64,000 nt of DNA from Clostridiales bacterium (GTDB lineage Bacteria; Bacillota; Clostridia; Oscillospirales; Oscillospiraceae), in NCBI GenBank assembly GCA_025757645.1, contig CP107216.1:2314858-2378857 (forward strand), in the 5' to 3' direction. The translations under genes were made by a program, and so were the position numbers. The notes beneath the pieces are model-generated. The model was not told the origin of the DNA and did no database searches. It was given only the letters and a program-made list of their open reading frames with translations. Positions 16,425 to 24,761 of this stretch are shown here, in pieces. Position 1 is the stretch's first letter; each line of letters begins with the position of its first letter.

Positions 16425-17228
16425 TCACAGGGTGATGACGGCGGCCTGCACGCCGCGGCGGCCGTCCGTCGCGCGGTGCGACCAGAACACGTCCGGCCGG
16501 CACATGGTGCAGGCGTCCGACACGGCGATCTGCCCCGCCGGGACGCCGAGCTGCACAAGTCTCCGGGCGTTGACGCCCTTGAGATCGAGCAGGACCTTGC
16601 CGTCCGCGCGCGGGCGCGCGAGCGCGCCGAGCGGCGCATGCAGCAGCGCCTCGGCCGCAGAGACGACCTCTGGCCCGACCTCGAAGCAGCACGCGCCGAT
16701 GCCGGGGCCGATGGCGGCGCGGATGTCCGCCGGGTGCGCGCCGAGGGCGCACATCTGCGCGACGGCAGCGCCGAGGATATCGGCCACCGAGCCGCGCCAG
16801 CCGCAGTGCACCGCGCCGATGACCCCGGCGATGGGGTCGTGCAGCAGCACAGGCAGGCAGTCGGCCATAAAGACCGCGAGCGGGACGCCCGGTTCGTTCG
16901 TGACAAAGCCGTCGCAGGTAAAGCGGGGCTCCAGCTCCGGCGGCTGCGCGTCGGCGGCGTGCGCGATGCGCACGTCCGCGCTGTGGATCTGCCGCGCATA
17001 CACCGCGCGTGTGAGATCCAGCCCGGCGGCCGCGCCGAGCCGCCGCCAGTTTTCGCGCACGTTTTCCGGCGTGTCGCCGCGGCGGACACTGAGGTTCAGG
17101 CTCTCGAGCACGCCGGTGCTCACGCCGCCGAGGCGGGTGGAAAAGGCGTGGCACGCCGCGATGTTCGGCGCGGTCAGGTAAGCTGCGCCGCGCTCAGCGT
17201 GCAGCGGGAAAGCGACTTCGTTATGCAT
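16425..17228 (-). CDS. pgeF: PgeF/YfiH-family purine nucleoside phosphorylase
   Basis: 267 residues of the YfiH (formerly laccase-domain) family. Zinc/catalytic residues are visible in RQIHSADVRI, FMADCLPVLLHDP and AVHCGWRGS. Characterised members cleave inosine and adenosine with phosphate and can deaminate adenosine; others edit peptidoglycan precursors. Its start overlaps the secA stop by 8 bp, so it is co-translated with secA. Together with cdd it suggests nucleoside salvage. Confidence 0.88.
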   Translation of the reverse strand: MHNEVAFPLHAERGAAYLTAPNIAACHAFSTRLGGVSTGVLESLNLSVRRGDTPENVRENWRRLGAAAGLDLTRAVYARQIHSADVRIAHAADAQPPELEPRFTCDGFVTNEPGVPLAVFMADCLPVLLHDPIAGVIGAVHCGWRGSVADILGAAVAQMCALGAHPADIRAAIGPGIGACCFEVGPEVVSAAEALLHAPLGALARPRADGKVLLDLKGVNARRLVQLGVPAGQIAVSDACTMCRPDVFWSHRATDGRRGVQAAVITL

Positions 17229-19989
17229 TCTTGCCGCAGCAGTCCTTATACTTCATGGGCAGGCCGTTCGGGCGCAGCTTGCCGCACGGGCACGGGTCGT
17301 TGCGGCCGGGCTTCTTGACGCGGCGGACGGGGCGCTTCTTCTCGCTGTCGTCCCCGCCGGCATTCGTCGCGGCGCTGCGGGCGACGGTCTTGCGCTCGAG
17401 CTTCTGCTCGCGGCGCACGCGCACCGTGAACAGGCGGCGCACCGTCTCGCTCTGGATGCCGTTGACCATTTCGTCGAACATGTCAAAGCCGGCGCGCTTG
17501 TATTCATCGACGGGCTTGACGTTGCCGTAGGCGCGCAGACCGATGCCCTGACGCAGGTCATCCATGGCCTCGAGGTGATCCATCCAGTATTCGTCGACCA
17601 CGCGCAGCATGACCACGCGCTCGAGCTCGCGCATGAGCGGCGTGCCGTCCGGCTGCAGGCCGAAGGCTTCCTCGCGCGCGGCATAGGCCTTCATGGCGCA
17701 GTCATACACCGCGTCGGAGAGCGTGTCGGGCGTGAGCTTGTGCAGTTCCTCGGCCGTATAGCTCAGGTCGCACGGAAAGAGCTTTTCGAGCGGGGTGAGG
17801 ATCTCGTGCAGATCCTTGTCGTTTTCGGGGTGGTGCTCGGCCATGCCGGCAGCAATGTCGCCGGTGATGACGGTGCGGATCATGTGCTGGACGTGCTCCT
17901 GCAGGTCCTCGCCGTCGAGCACCTTGCGGCGCTCTTCATAGATAACGTTGCGCTGCACGTTCATGACATCGTCGTATTCGAGCACGTTCTTACGGGCCTG
18001 GAAGTTGCGGCTCTCGACCGTGCGCTGGGCCTGCTCGATGGCGTTGGAGAGCATCTTGTGGTCGAGCGGCGTGTCCTCGTCGACGCGCAGCGTCTCCATC
18101 ATGCTCTGCATACGCTCGGAGCCAAACAGGCGCATGACGTCGTCCGTGAGCGCGATGTAAAAGCGGCTCTCGCCGGGGTCGCCCTGACGGCCGGAGCGGC
18201 CGCGCAGCTGGTTGTCGATGCGGCGGGACTCGTGCCGCTCGGTGCCGATGATATACAGGCCGCCGGCCGCGCGCACGCGGTCCGCTTCCTCATCGATGCT
18301 CTTTTTGTGCTCGGCCATGCGCTCGGCAAACAGGACGCGGGCCTTGAGGATCTCTTCGTCCTCGGTCTCGGCATAGCCGGTGGCCTCGGCGATGACCTCC
18401 TCCGAGAAGCCGGCCTTGCGCAGGTCGGCCTTGGCCAGATACTCCGCGTTGCCGCCGAGCATGATGTCCGTGCCGCGGCCGGCCATGTTCGTTGCGATCG
18501 TGACAGCGCCGAACTTACCGGCCTGCGCGACGATCTCGGCCTCTTTCTCGTGGTGCTTGGCGTTGAGGACGTTGTGCGGGATGCCCGCCTTGCGCAGGAG
18601 CTTGGACAGGTGCTCGCTCTTTTCGATCGACACCGTGCCGACCAGCACCGGCTGGCCCTTTTCATGGCAGACGCGGATCTGCTCGATGATGGCGCGCAGC
18701 TTGCCGGCCTCGTTTTTATACACAACGTCGGGGTTGTCGATGCGGATGACGGGCTTGTTCGTCGGGATCTCGATGATGTCGAGGTTATAGATGGCCGCGA
18801 ACTCCTCTTCCTCGGTCATGGCCGTGCCGGTCATGCCGGAGAGCTTGCCGTAGAGACGGAAGTAGTTCTGGAACGTGATGGTCGCCAGCGTCTTGTTCTC
18901 GCTCTGCACGCGCACGTGCTCCTTGGCCTCGATGGCCTGGTGCAGGCCGTCGCTGTAGCGGCGGCCGAGCATGAGACGGCCGGTGAACTCGTCGACGATG
19001 ATGACCTCGCCGTCCTTGACGACGTAGTCAATGTCGCGCTTCATGATGCCGTGCGCGCGGATGGCCTGGTCGATGTGGTGCACGAGCGTGGCGTTTTCGA
19101 TGTCCGCGAGATTTTCCAGGCCGAAGGCCGTCTCGGCCTTGGCGATGCCGCGGGCGGTGAGCGTCGCGGTGCGGGCCTTTTCGTCGACGACGTAGTCGGC
19201 GTCGAGGTCCTCGTCCTCCTCTTCCTTGTCGTCGATGGAGGCGTAGGACTTGCACGTCAGGCGGGCGGCAAAGTCCTCCGCCTGGCGGTAGAGGTCGGTG
19301 CTCTCGTCGCCCTGGCCGGAGATGATGAGCGGGGTGCGCGCCTCATCAATGAGGATGGAGTCCACCTCGTCGACGATGGCGAAAGCGTGGCCGCGCTGCA
19401 CCATCTGGGATTTGTAGATGGCCATGTTGTCGCGCAGGTAGTCAAAGCCCATCTCGTTGTTCGTGCCGTAGGTGACGTCGGCCGCATAGGCCTGCTGGCG
19501 CTCGGCGCTCGACATGTCGTGCACAATCAGGCCGACGCTCAGGCCAAGGAAGCGGTAGACCTTGCCCATCCACTCGCTGTCACGGCGGGCGAGATAATCG
19601 TTGACGGTGACGATGTGCACGCCCTCGCCGGTGAGCGCGTTGAGGTACGCCGGCAGGACGGCGACGAGGGTCTTGCCTTCGCCGGTCTTCATCTCGGCGA
19701 TGCGGCCCTGATGCAGCACGATGCCGCCGATGAGCTGCACGCGGAACGGCTTCATGCCCAGCACGCGCCATGCGGCCTCGCGCGCCGTGGCAAACGCCTC
19801 CGGCAGCAGGTCGTCGAGCGACTCGCCGTCGGCGTAGCGCTGCTTGAACTCGTCGGTCTTGGCGCGCAGCTGCTCGTCCGTGAGCGCGGCGTACTCGTCC
19901 GACATGGCTTCGATTTTATCAGCGATCGGGTAGAGCCGCTTGAGCTCATGGTCGCTGTGAGTACCAAATATTTTTTTGAGAAAGCCCAT
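17221..19989 (-). CDS. secA: preprotein translocase ATPase SecA
   Basis: 922 residues. The motor is complete: Walker A (MKTGEGKTLVA), DEVDSILIDEARTP (Walker B/DEAD region), GRGTDIMLGGNAEYL and the Arg-finger helicase motif RGRSGRQGDPGESRF. The last ~20 residues form the zinc-binding SEC-C tail (CPCGK ... DCC). It powers export through the SecY encoded in the same window. An extended -10 promoter lies about 33 bp upstream. It starts a tightly packed operon with pgeF. Confidence 0.98.
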   Translation of the reverse strand: MGFLKKIFGTHSDHELKRLYPIADKIEAMSDEYAALTDEQLRAKTDEFKQRYADGESLDDLLPEAFATAREAAWRVLGMKPFRVQLIGGIVLHQGRIAEMKTGEGKTLVAVLPAYLNALTGEGVHIVTVNDYLARRDSEWMGKVYRFLGLSVGLIVHDMSSAERQQAYAADVTYGTNNEMGFDYLRDNMAIYKSQMVQRGHAFAIVDEVDSILIDEARTPLIISGQGDESTDLYRQAEDFAARLTCKSYASIDDKEEEDEDLDADYVVDEKARTATLTARGIAKAETAFGLENLADIENATLVHHIDQAIRAHGIMKRDIDYVVKDGEVIIVDEFTGRLMLGRRYSDGLHQAIEAKEHVRVQSENKTLATITFQNYFRLYGKLSGMTGTAMTEEEEFAAIYNLDIIEIPTNKPVIRIDNPDVVYKNEAGKLRAIIEQIRVCHEKGQPVLVGTVSIEKSEHLSKLLRKAGIPHNVLNAKHHEKEAEIVAQAGKFGAVTIATNMAGRGTDIMLGGNAEYLAKADLRKAGFSEEVIAEATGYAETEDEEILKARVLFAERMAEHKKSIDEEADRVRAAGGLYIIGTERHESRRIDNQLRGRSGRQGDPGESRFYIALTDDVMRLFGSERMQSMMETLRVDEDTPLDHKMLSNAIEQAQRTVESRNFQARKNVLEYDDVMNVQRNVIYEERRKVLDGEDLQEHVQHMIRTVITGDIAAGMAEHHPENDKDLHEILTPLEKLFPCDLSYTAEELHKLTPDTLSDAVYDCAMKAYAAREEAFGLQPDGTPLMRELERVVMLRVVDEYWMDHLEAMDDLRQGIGLRAYGNVKPVDEYKRAGFDMFDEMVNGIQSETVRRLFTVRVRREQKLERKTVARSAATNAGGDDSEKKRPVRRVKKPGRNDPCPCGKLRPNGLPMKYKDCCGKNA

Positions 19990-20021
19990 TTGTTGACACT
20001 CCTTGTCCAGTGTAATTTAGG

Positions 20022-20027
20022 ATTATA
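20022..20027 (-). promoter_or_regulatory. secA extended -10 promoter
   Basis: The minus strand reads TGGTATAAT, an extended -10 with consensus TATAAT (20027-20022); no clear -35 is present. The start would fall about 25 nt before the secA ATG. Confidence 0.5.
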
Positions 20028-20170
20028 CCATACATTTATGAATAAAAAAAGAGTGAATCGGCCCTGCGATAAATTTTTACCGGATCGGGCATTTTCCCAT
20101 TGCCGGAATGCGTCGAATGCTGTAGAATATATGTTTGTTTGATAGCTTGAAACAGAGGAGAGAAACATCT

Positions 20171-21655
20171 ATGCAGGCGATCGGCTTTGACAACGACAAA
20201 TACCTTCGGATGCAGTCGGAAAAGATCCGCGAGCGCATCGGCCAGTTCGGCGGCAAGCTGTATCTGGAGTTCGGCGGCAAACTCTTTGACGACTACCACG
20301 CATCGCGCGTGCTGCCGGGCTTTGCCCCCGACAGCAAGGTGCGCATGCTCATGGAGATGCGCGACGAGGCGGAGATCATCATCGCCATCTCGGCGGATGA
20401 TATCGAGCGCAACAAGCGCCGCGGCGACCTCGGCATCACCTACGACGACGACACCCTGCGCCTGATCGACGCATTCCAGGGCTGCGGGCTGTACGTCGGC
20501 AGCGTCGTCATCACGCACCACCGCGGCCAGCCCGCGGCGGAAAAGTTCCAGCGCCGGCTCGAGACGCTCGGCATCCGCGTGTACCGGCACTACATCATCC
20601 CGGACTACCCGTCCGACGTCGCGCGCATCGTCAGCGACGACGGCTTCGGCCGCAACGACTACATCGAGACGACGCGCAGCCTCATCGTCGTGACCGCGCC
20701 CGGCCCCGGCAGCGGCAAGATGGCCACGTGCCTGAGCCAGCTCTATCATGAGCACAAGCGCGGCGTGTGCGCGGGCTACGCCAAGTTTGAGACGTTCCCG
20801 ATCTGGAACCTGCCGCTGCGCCACCCCGTGAACCTCGCCTACGAGGCCGCGACCGTCGACCTCGACGACGTGAACATGATCGACCCCTTCCACCTCGAGG
20901 CCTACGGCGTGACGACCGTCAACTACAACCGCGACGTGGAGATCTTCCCCGTGCTCAACGCCATGTTCCAGCGCATCTACGGCAGCTCGCCGTACAAGAG
21001 CCCCACGGATATGGGCGTGAACATGGCGGGCTACTGCATCAGCGACGACGCCGTGTGCTGCGCCGCCGCCAGGCAGGAGATCCTCCGCCGCTACTACGCC
21101 ACCGCCTGCGCGCAGCTGCGCGGCCTGTGCGCCCCGGTCGAGACGCAGCGGCAGGAGCTGCTGCTCAACCAGCTCGGCCTAACAGCGGCCGACCGCCCGG
21201 TCGTGGGCGCGGCGCTCCGGCGCGCCGAGGAGACCGGCGCCCCCGCCGTCGCCATCGAGATGCCCGACGGCACGATCATCACCGGCAAGACCTCTTCCCT
21301 GCTCGGCGCGAGCTCGGCCTGCCTGCTCAACGCGCTCAAATACCTCGGCGGCATCCCGAAGGACGTCACGCTCATCTCGCCCGAGATCATCGAGCCGATC
21401 CAGCACCTGAAGGTTGAGCATCTGGGCAACCACAACCCGCGCCTGCACACCGACGAGGTGCTCGTGGCGCTGAGCATCTGCGCCGTGAATGACCCGACCG
21501 CCGAGATCGCCATGCAGCAGCTCGAAAAGCTCGCGCACTGCGAGGCGCACTCGTCCGTCATCCTCTCGCACGTGGACGAAAACGTGTTCAAAAAGCTCGA
21601 GGTGAACATCACGTTCGAGCCGCGCTTCCAGACCAAGAAGCTCTTTCACCGCTGA
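20171..21655 (+). CDS. DUF1846 family protein
   Basis: 494 residues, the usual DUF1846 length. The family is widespread in Firmicutes; structures are known but no firm function. Seen here: an N-terminal GFDNDKYLRMQSEKIRER block, a nucleotide-loop-like TAPGPGSGKMATCL near residue 180, and the conserved TSPTDMGVNM-like stretch (SPTDMGVNMAGYC). ATG 20171 follows GAGGAGAG by about 10 nt; the earlier start at 20135 lacks a ribosome-binding site. It is divergent from secA and ends at a terminator before the tRNA cluster. Confidence 0.9.
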   Translation: MQAIGFDNDKYLRMQSEKIRERIGQFGGKLYLEFGGKLFDDYHASRVLPGFAPDSKVRMLMEMRDEAEIIIAISADDIERNKRRGDLGITYDDDTLRLIDAFQGCGLYVGSVVITHHRGQPAAEKFQRRLETLGIRVYRHYIIPDYPSDVARIVSDDGFGRNDYIETTRSLIVVTAPGPGSGKMATCLSQLYHEHKRGVCAGYAKFETFPIWNLPLRHPVNLAYEAATVDLDDVNMIDPFHLEAYGVTTVNYNRDVEIFPVLNAMFQRIYGSSPYKSPTDMGVNMAGYCISDDAVCCAAARQEILRRYYATACAQLRGLCAPVETQRQELLLNQLGLTAADRPVVGAALRRAEETGAPAVAIEMPDGTIITGKTSSLLGASSACLLNALKYLGGIPKDVTLISPEIIEPIQHLKVEHLGNHNPRLHTDEVLVALSICAVNDPTAEIAMQQLEKLAHCEAHSSVILSHVDENVFKKLEVNITFEPRFQTKKLFHR

Positions 21656-21664
21656 AATATCCGC

Positions 21665-21686
21665 GGGGACGGCCTGCGCCGTCCCC
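21665..21686 (+). terminator. terminator after DUF1846 gene
   Basis: GGGGACGGC and GCCGTCCCC pair around CTGC; T-rich sequence (TTTGCGATTTTTT) follows. Confidence 0.6.
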
Positions 21687-21723
21687 CGGTTTGCGATTTT
21701 TTCGCATTTTGAACAGGTTTTGC

Positions 21724-21753
21724 TTGACAAACACCGCGCAGGGATGGTATATT
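21724..21753 (+). promoter_or_regulatory. tRNA operon promoter
   Basis: TTGACA (21724-21729) and TATATT (21748-21753) are separated by 18 nt. The start falls some 20 nt before the tRNA-Gly gene. Confidence 0.75.
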
Positions 21754-21780
21754 CGTAAAGCTGAATGTGGGACGACCTCT

Positions 21781-21854
21781 GCGGGTGTAGTTCAATGGTA
21801 GAACACCAGCCTTCCAAGCTGGATACGTGGGTTCGATTCCCATCACCCGCTCCA
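21781..21854 (+). tRNA. tRNA-Gly(TCC)
   Basis: 74 nt. The acceptor stem GCGGGTG/CACCCGC is perfect, the anticodon loop CTTCCAA carries TCC, the T arm contains GGTTCGATTCC, and CCA is encoded. First gene of a five-tRNA cluster. Confidence 0.97.
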
Positions 21855-21887
21855 TACCTTCTGGGCGGGCAGCAAAATATTGTATGC

Positions 21888-21964
<77 letters not shown>

Positions 21965-21976
21965 TTTCAGATCTAT

Positions 21977-22053
21977 GGTGGGTATAGCTCAGCTGGGAGA
22001 GCACCGGATTGTGGTTCCGGGTGTCGAGGGTTCGAACCCCTTTACCCACCCCA
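21977..22053 (+). tRNA. tRNA-His(GTG)
   Basis: The acceptor GTGGGTA/TACCCAC has the extra 5' G at -1 opposite discriminator C that identifies tRNA-His. The anticodon loop TTGTGGT carries GTG, and CCA is encoded. Confidence 0.97.
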
Positions 22054-22105
22054 CGAAATCGGGGATTGGGAGTGATCCCGATCCCCGTTGTTTTTGCCCC
22101 GATAT

Positions 22106-22179
22106 TGGGATGTAGTGTAATGGTAACACACCAGACTTTGACTCTGATATCGTGGGTTCGAATCCCGCCATCCCAGCCA
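22106..22179 (+). tRNA. tRNA-Gln(TTG)
   Basis: 74 nt with acceptor TGGGATG/CATCCCA (a U1-A72 pair typical of tRNA-Gln), anticodon loop CTTTGAC and encoded CCA. Confidence 0.96.
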
Positions 22180-22242
22180 CAAATCGCTGCGCTGGATTCG
22201 CGTCTGATATTTTGGATAGCAGATAACTTTTCACACCGATAT

Positions 22243-22318
22243 GCCCCAGTAGCTCAGTAGGCAGAGCACCTGCCTTTTAAGCAGGGTGTCCGGGGTTCGA
22301 ATCCCCGCTGGAGCACCA
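22243..22318 (+). tRNA. tRNA-Lys(TTT), prophage integration target
   Basis: 76 nt with anticodon loop CTTTTAA and encoded CCA. The acceptor stem GCCCCAG/CTGGAGC has a C-A mismatch at pair 3-70. The 3' part from 22289 is the attachment core, repeated at 60018-60050, so integration restores the tRNA 3' end. Everything after 22321 is prophage. Confidence 0.95.
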
Positions 22319-22321
22319 AAA
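22289..22321 (+). repeat. attL core (33 bp)
   Basis: Identical to 60018-60050. It spans the tRNA-Lys T arm (TTCGAATCCCCG), the acceptor 3' strand, CCA and four A. The bases on either side differ (G versus C on the left, T versus A on the right), which sets the 33-bp limit. Confidence 0.9.
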
Positions 22322-22326
22322 TAGAG

Positions 22327-22358
22327 AAAACCAGCAATCCATTGTGATTGCTGGTTTT
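22327..22358 (+). terminator. terminator on the prophage side of attL
   Basis: A perfect 13-bp stem, AAAACCAGCAATC/GATTGCTGGTTTT, with loop CATTGT and T-rich tail. It terminates the tRNA transcript after integration, replacing the host terminators now at attR. Confidence 0.85.
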
Positions 22359-22463
22359 TCTTTGTTTATCAATGCTTTGTGATGCTTTCGGAAATCTTTG
22401 CAGTGCGAAAAACGTCGCGGATTTACGATTATTTTCCGCATAACGCAGACGCATTTCGTTAGC

Positions 22464-22486
22464 AAAATGCTAACAAAAATGCTAAC
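22464..22486 (+). repeat. left arm-type repeat near attL
   Basis: A 23-bp sequence containing two TGCTAAC motifs 12 bp apart, identical to 59950-59972 at the other end. An inverted copy (GTTAGCA, from 22459) lies just before. Likely arm-type integrase or excisionase binding sites. Confidence 0.6.
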
Positions 22487-22511
22487 CGCGCATTGGCTGT
22501 CTTGCCATCGT

Positions 22512-22835
22512 TTACAGGCCGCACAGCTTTGCCAGCATCAGGCGGGTGTACGGCGGGCACGTATTCGTGCCGCCGAGCCAGCTTTCCAGCGTGCGCAGCG
22601 GGATCACAAAGCGCTGCGCAAAGTTTGCCTGCGTCAGGCCAGTGTGCTGCACAATCTCACGCACGGTGATGTGCGCATAGCGCCAGACATGGCGTAGATC
22701 GTCCGCCAGCGCCGGGAGATCATCGCCCTCGACGGTCGGAAAGATGTCGGACAGCGCGACGTTGGACGCAAAAGCATCCGGATCGCTGTATTGCTGCGCA
22801 GCGCGAAAAGCGTGATAAAACTGCTTGTCAGTCAT
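22512..22835 (-). CDS. phage helix-turn-helix regulator
   Basis: 107 residues. The C-terminal half is an HTH: TVREIVQHTGLTQANFAQRF followed by PLRTLESWLGG, the DNA-reading helix pattern of XRE/HigA-type proteins. The N-terminal half (residues 1-50) is unassigned. It is the last gene of the leftward left-arm operon and overlaps the upstream gene by 4 bp. It is a candidate to bind the paired operator at 23882-23929. Confidence 0.75.
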   Translation of the reverse strand: MTDKQFYHAFRAAQQYSDPDAFASNVALSDIFPTVEGDDLPALADDLRHVWRYAHITVREIVQHTGLTQANFAQRFVIPLRTLESWLGGTNTCPPYTRLMLAKLCGL

Positions 22836-23575
22836 GGCGATGTCTCCTTTGCTGCTGTTGCTTCGCGCCAGGCCGCAAGAGCCTTGGCGTATCTTTTGAG
22901 TGCGTCGGCGTCATCGCCGCTGATCTGCACCTCAGCGTTGCCGACGTAGATACGGTAGCCATAAGCCGCCGCGCCGTAGACCTTGCCGTTCCAGCGGCCG
23001 GCCGGGTAGCATACCGGTTTGACCGGCTCCGTGATTCCGGATGCCTCAGCGGCCGCGACGCGCTCGCGCTTGGCGGCGGCTTGTTTTGCAAGATACTCCG
23101 TGTCTACAATGCTATCGTCGATCACAGCGCCGAGCGCCTTCACGCGCTCGATCTCGTCGTAGGCGTCCTCCTGCGGGACGACCTTGATCCATTTCCGCTC
23201 TCCGCGCTGGACGCTGTAGCCGTAGGTGATGTAGTCATCCGCAAAGACCCAGCGGTATCCGAGCGACTTGATATCATCCTTGTGCGATACGGTGTCTCCG
23301 CCAAAAAACAGGACGACCGGGGTGTTATGCCTGTCCGGGTATCCGGTCATGTGCAACGTCAGCGGCAGCTCAGCCTCCGCTACGGCGGCGGCCTCGCGCT
23401 CGGATGCCTTGCGCTCGGATGCCTTGCGCGCAGTGTAGCAAGCATCGCACTCATCAAAGTTTGCGGCTGCCCACGCCTCCCAGCCATCCGCCTCGCGGCG
23501 ATTGCGGCAGATTTTGGTGCGGGTAAACGTTGTGCCGCAGGTGGCGCAAGTACAGGTTGCAGTTGCTTTTGCCAC
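22832..23575 (-). CDS. hypothetical phage protein with zinc ribbon and DUF5710-like segment
   Basis: 247 residues. The N-terminus has Cys pairs (CTCATCGTTF and CDACY) that fit a zinc ribbon. The middle segment SHKDDIKSLGYRWVFADD resembles the K-D-x-I-K-x-L-G-x-x-W pattern of small DUF5710-type modules in phage and plasmid proteins; the DnaJ-like protein at 24762 has a similar segment. The C-terminus has GKVYGAAAYGYRIYVGNAEV. Function unknown. Confidence 0.6.
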   Translation of the reverse strand: MAKATATCTCATCGTTFTRTKICRNRREADGWEAWAAANFDECDACYTARKASERKASEREAAAVAEAELPLTLHMTGYPDRHNTPVVLFFGGDTVSHKDDIKSLGYRWVFADDYITYGYSVQRGERKWIKVVPQEDAYDEIERVKALGAVIDDSIVDTEYLAKQAAAKRERVAAAEASGITEPVKPVCYPAGRWNGKVYGAAAYGYRIYVGNAEVQISGDDADALKRYAKALAAWREATAAKETSP

Positions 23576-23637
23576 AATATTTCCCTTTCTCCGGCTGCAC
23601 CGGTGCCGATGTTGATGTGATCCGCTGGCGCGGGAGG

Positions 23638-23823
23638 TCAGATGACCTCCACGCCCAGCTTCTCGGCGGCCGCGTAGATGACGCCCTCGAAGGTGTCGCC
23701 GTCGGCGGCGTCAAACGCCTCGGCCATGCCGGCCAGCGCGCACAGTTCACGGGCGAGGTCCATGTCCCAGGTGTCGGCGCTGCGCAGCGCCTCGGCGATC
23801 TTGTTGGCTTCAATGTTTTTCAT
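23638..23823 (-). CDS. hypothetical small phage protein
   Basis: 61 residues, acidic and Ala-rich, probably helical. ATG 23823 follows AAAGGATC. It is the first gene after the strong promoter at 23877-23905, which overlaps a repeated operator, so it heads a regulated operon. No family recognised. Confidence 0.6.
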   Translation of the reverse strand: MKNIEANKIAEALRSADTWDMDLARELCALAGMAEAFDAADGDTFEGVIYAAAEKLGVEVI

Positions 23824-23876
23824 GATGTGATCCTTTCCGGCCTTGCGGCCTATCGCGTTTTCCTTTTGATGGATCG

Positions 23877-23905
23877 AGTATACCGCGGAATCTGCGGTAT
23901 GTCAA
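23877..23905 (-). promoter_or_regulatory. promoter of left-arm operon
   Basis: Minus strand TTGACA (23905-23900), 17-nt spacer, TATACT (23882-23877). One operator copy fills the spacer. Confidence 0.75.
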
Positions 23906-23929
23906 CAGGTAAACCGCGGAATCTGCGGT
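23882..23929. repeat. paired 17-bp operator
   Basis: Two exact copies of ACCGCGGAATCTGCGGT, at 23882-23898 and 23913-23929 (31 bp apart). Each is an inverted repeat ACCGC/GCGGT. One covers the -10 and spacer, the other lies just upstream of the -35. Confidence 0.7.
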
Positions 23930-23983
23930 TTTGTGTAGATGCACAAAAATTGGTTTGGAAGTTGTGCAGGATGCCGGGCACTA

Positions 23984-24415
23984 TCATCGTTCCCAGCTCC
24001 TGCGGGCTACATCCTTAACGGATGCAATGCCGGGGTACTGCTTTTGCAGGGCGGCGAAGCGAGCAAACGCTTTCGCGCGATCCTGACCGTGGAACTGCTC
24101 GCACAGTTCGTCGGTCTCCGTGCCGTCAGACATCCGGCGCGTGATCGTCACCCAGTAGGTAATGCGGCCCTTATAGCTCGGGTCGCGCTTGAGCGTCAAA
24201 ACGCGCGTGTAAGGCATCGTTTCCAGCTCGGCGTACCGCTGCGCCAGTGCTACGCGATAGTCGCGCAAATCGTCAATCAAGCGTTGCATGCGCTCGATCT
24301 GGCGCGCAATGTCGGCATCCTTGCGGGCGATGTCTTCCGGCGTCTTATACCGCTTCGGTTGCTGCACGTAGATATATACGCGCTGCTCGGCTTCGAGCTG
24401 CTCGCCGCCGTACAT
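23984..24415 (-). CDS. hypothetical phage protein
   Basis: 143 residues. Contains a helical, charged middle region (EDIARKDADIARQIERMQRL) and a beta-rich C-terminal part (GRITYWVTITRRMSDGTET). No family recognised. The start at 24415 is the first good ATG outside the upstream gene, but it has no clear ribosome-binding site, so the true start could be a nearby non-ATG codon. Confidence 0.55.
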   Translation of the reverse strand: MYGGEQLEAEQRVYIYVQQPKRYKTPEDIARKDADIARQIERMQRLIDDLRDYRVALAQRYAELETMPYTRVLTLKRDPSYKGRITYWVTITRRMSDGTETDELCEQFHGQDRAKAFARFAALQKQYPGIASVKDVARRSWER

Positions 24416-24444
24416 GGTAAGCAAATCGTGATAACTCGTTGTAA

Positions 24445-24687
24445 TCACCCCCCATAGATAGCGCAGAGCTTCCCGCGCTTGTACTCGGTGCATCCGGGCG
24501 CATAGCGCACCATCATCGGCGCGCCCTTGAGCACATCGACGCGCTTGGTGCGCGTGCTGATAACCGCGACATACTCCCAATCTGGGCAGACGCAAGCACG
24601 GGCATACCGCACCGCGTCGGCCTTGCGCCCAAACTCACGGCCGGAATAAGCGCCGCAATCGCGGCAATACTTGATAATCTGATACAT
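24445..24687 (-). CDS. hypothetical phage protein
   Basis: 80 residues with scattered Cys (CRDCG, CVCPD) that may bind a metal. No family recognised. It lies 29 bp upstream of the next gene and is part of the leftward left-arm group. Confidence 0.5.
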   Translation of the reverse strand: MYQIIKYCRDCGAYSGREFGRKADAVRYARACVCPDWEYVAVISTRTKRVDVLKGAPMMVRYAPGCTEYKRGKLCAIYGG

Positions 24688-24761
24688 GATGCAACCTCCG
24701 TTTCGCTCTTGCTCATCAGCGCCGGACTTTTACCGGCGGACGGAGCGCGGCCGGGGACGGC

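Noticed and set aside
17575..20142. 855-codon open frame on the plus strand opposite secA
   Set aside because: It is the antisense shadow of a high-GC gene; the minus strand encodes complete SecA motifs.
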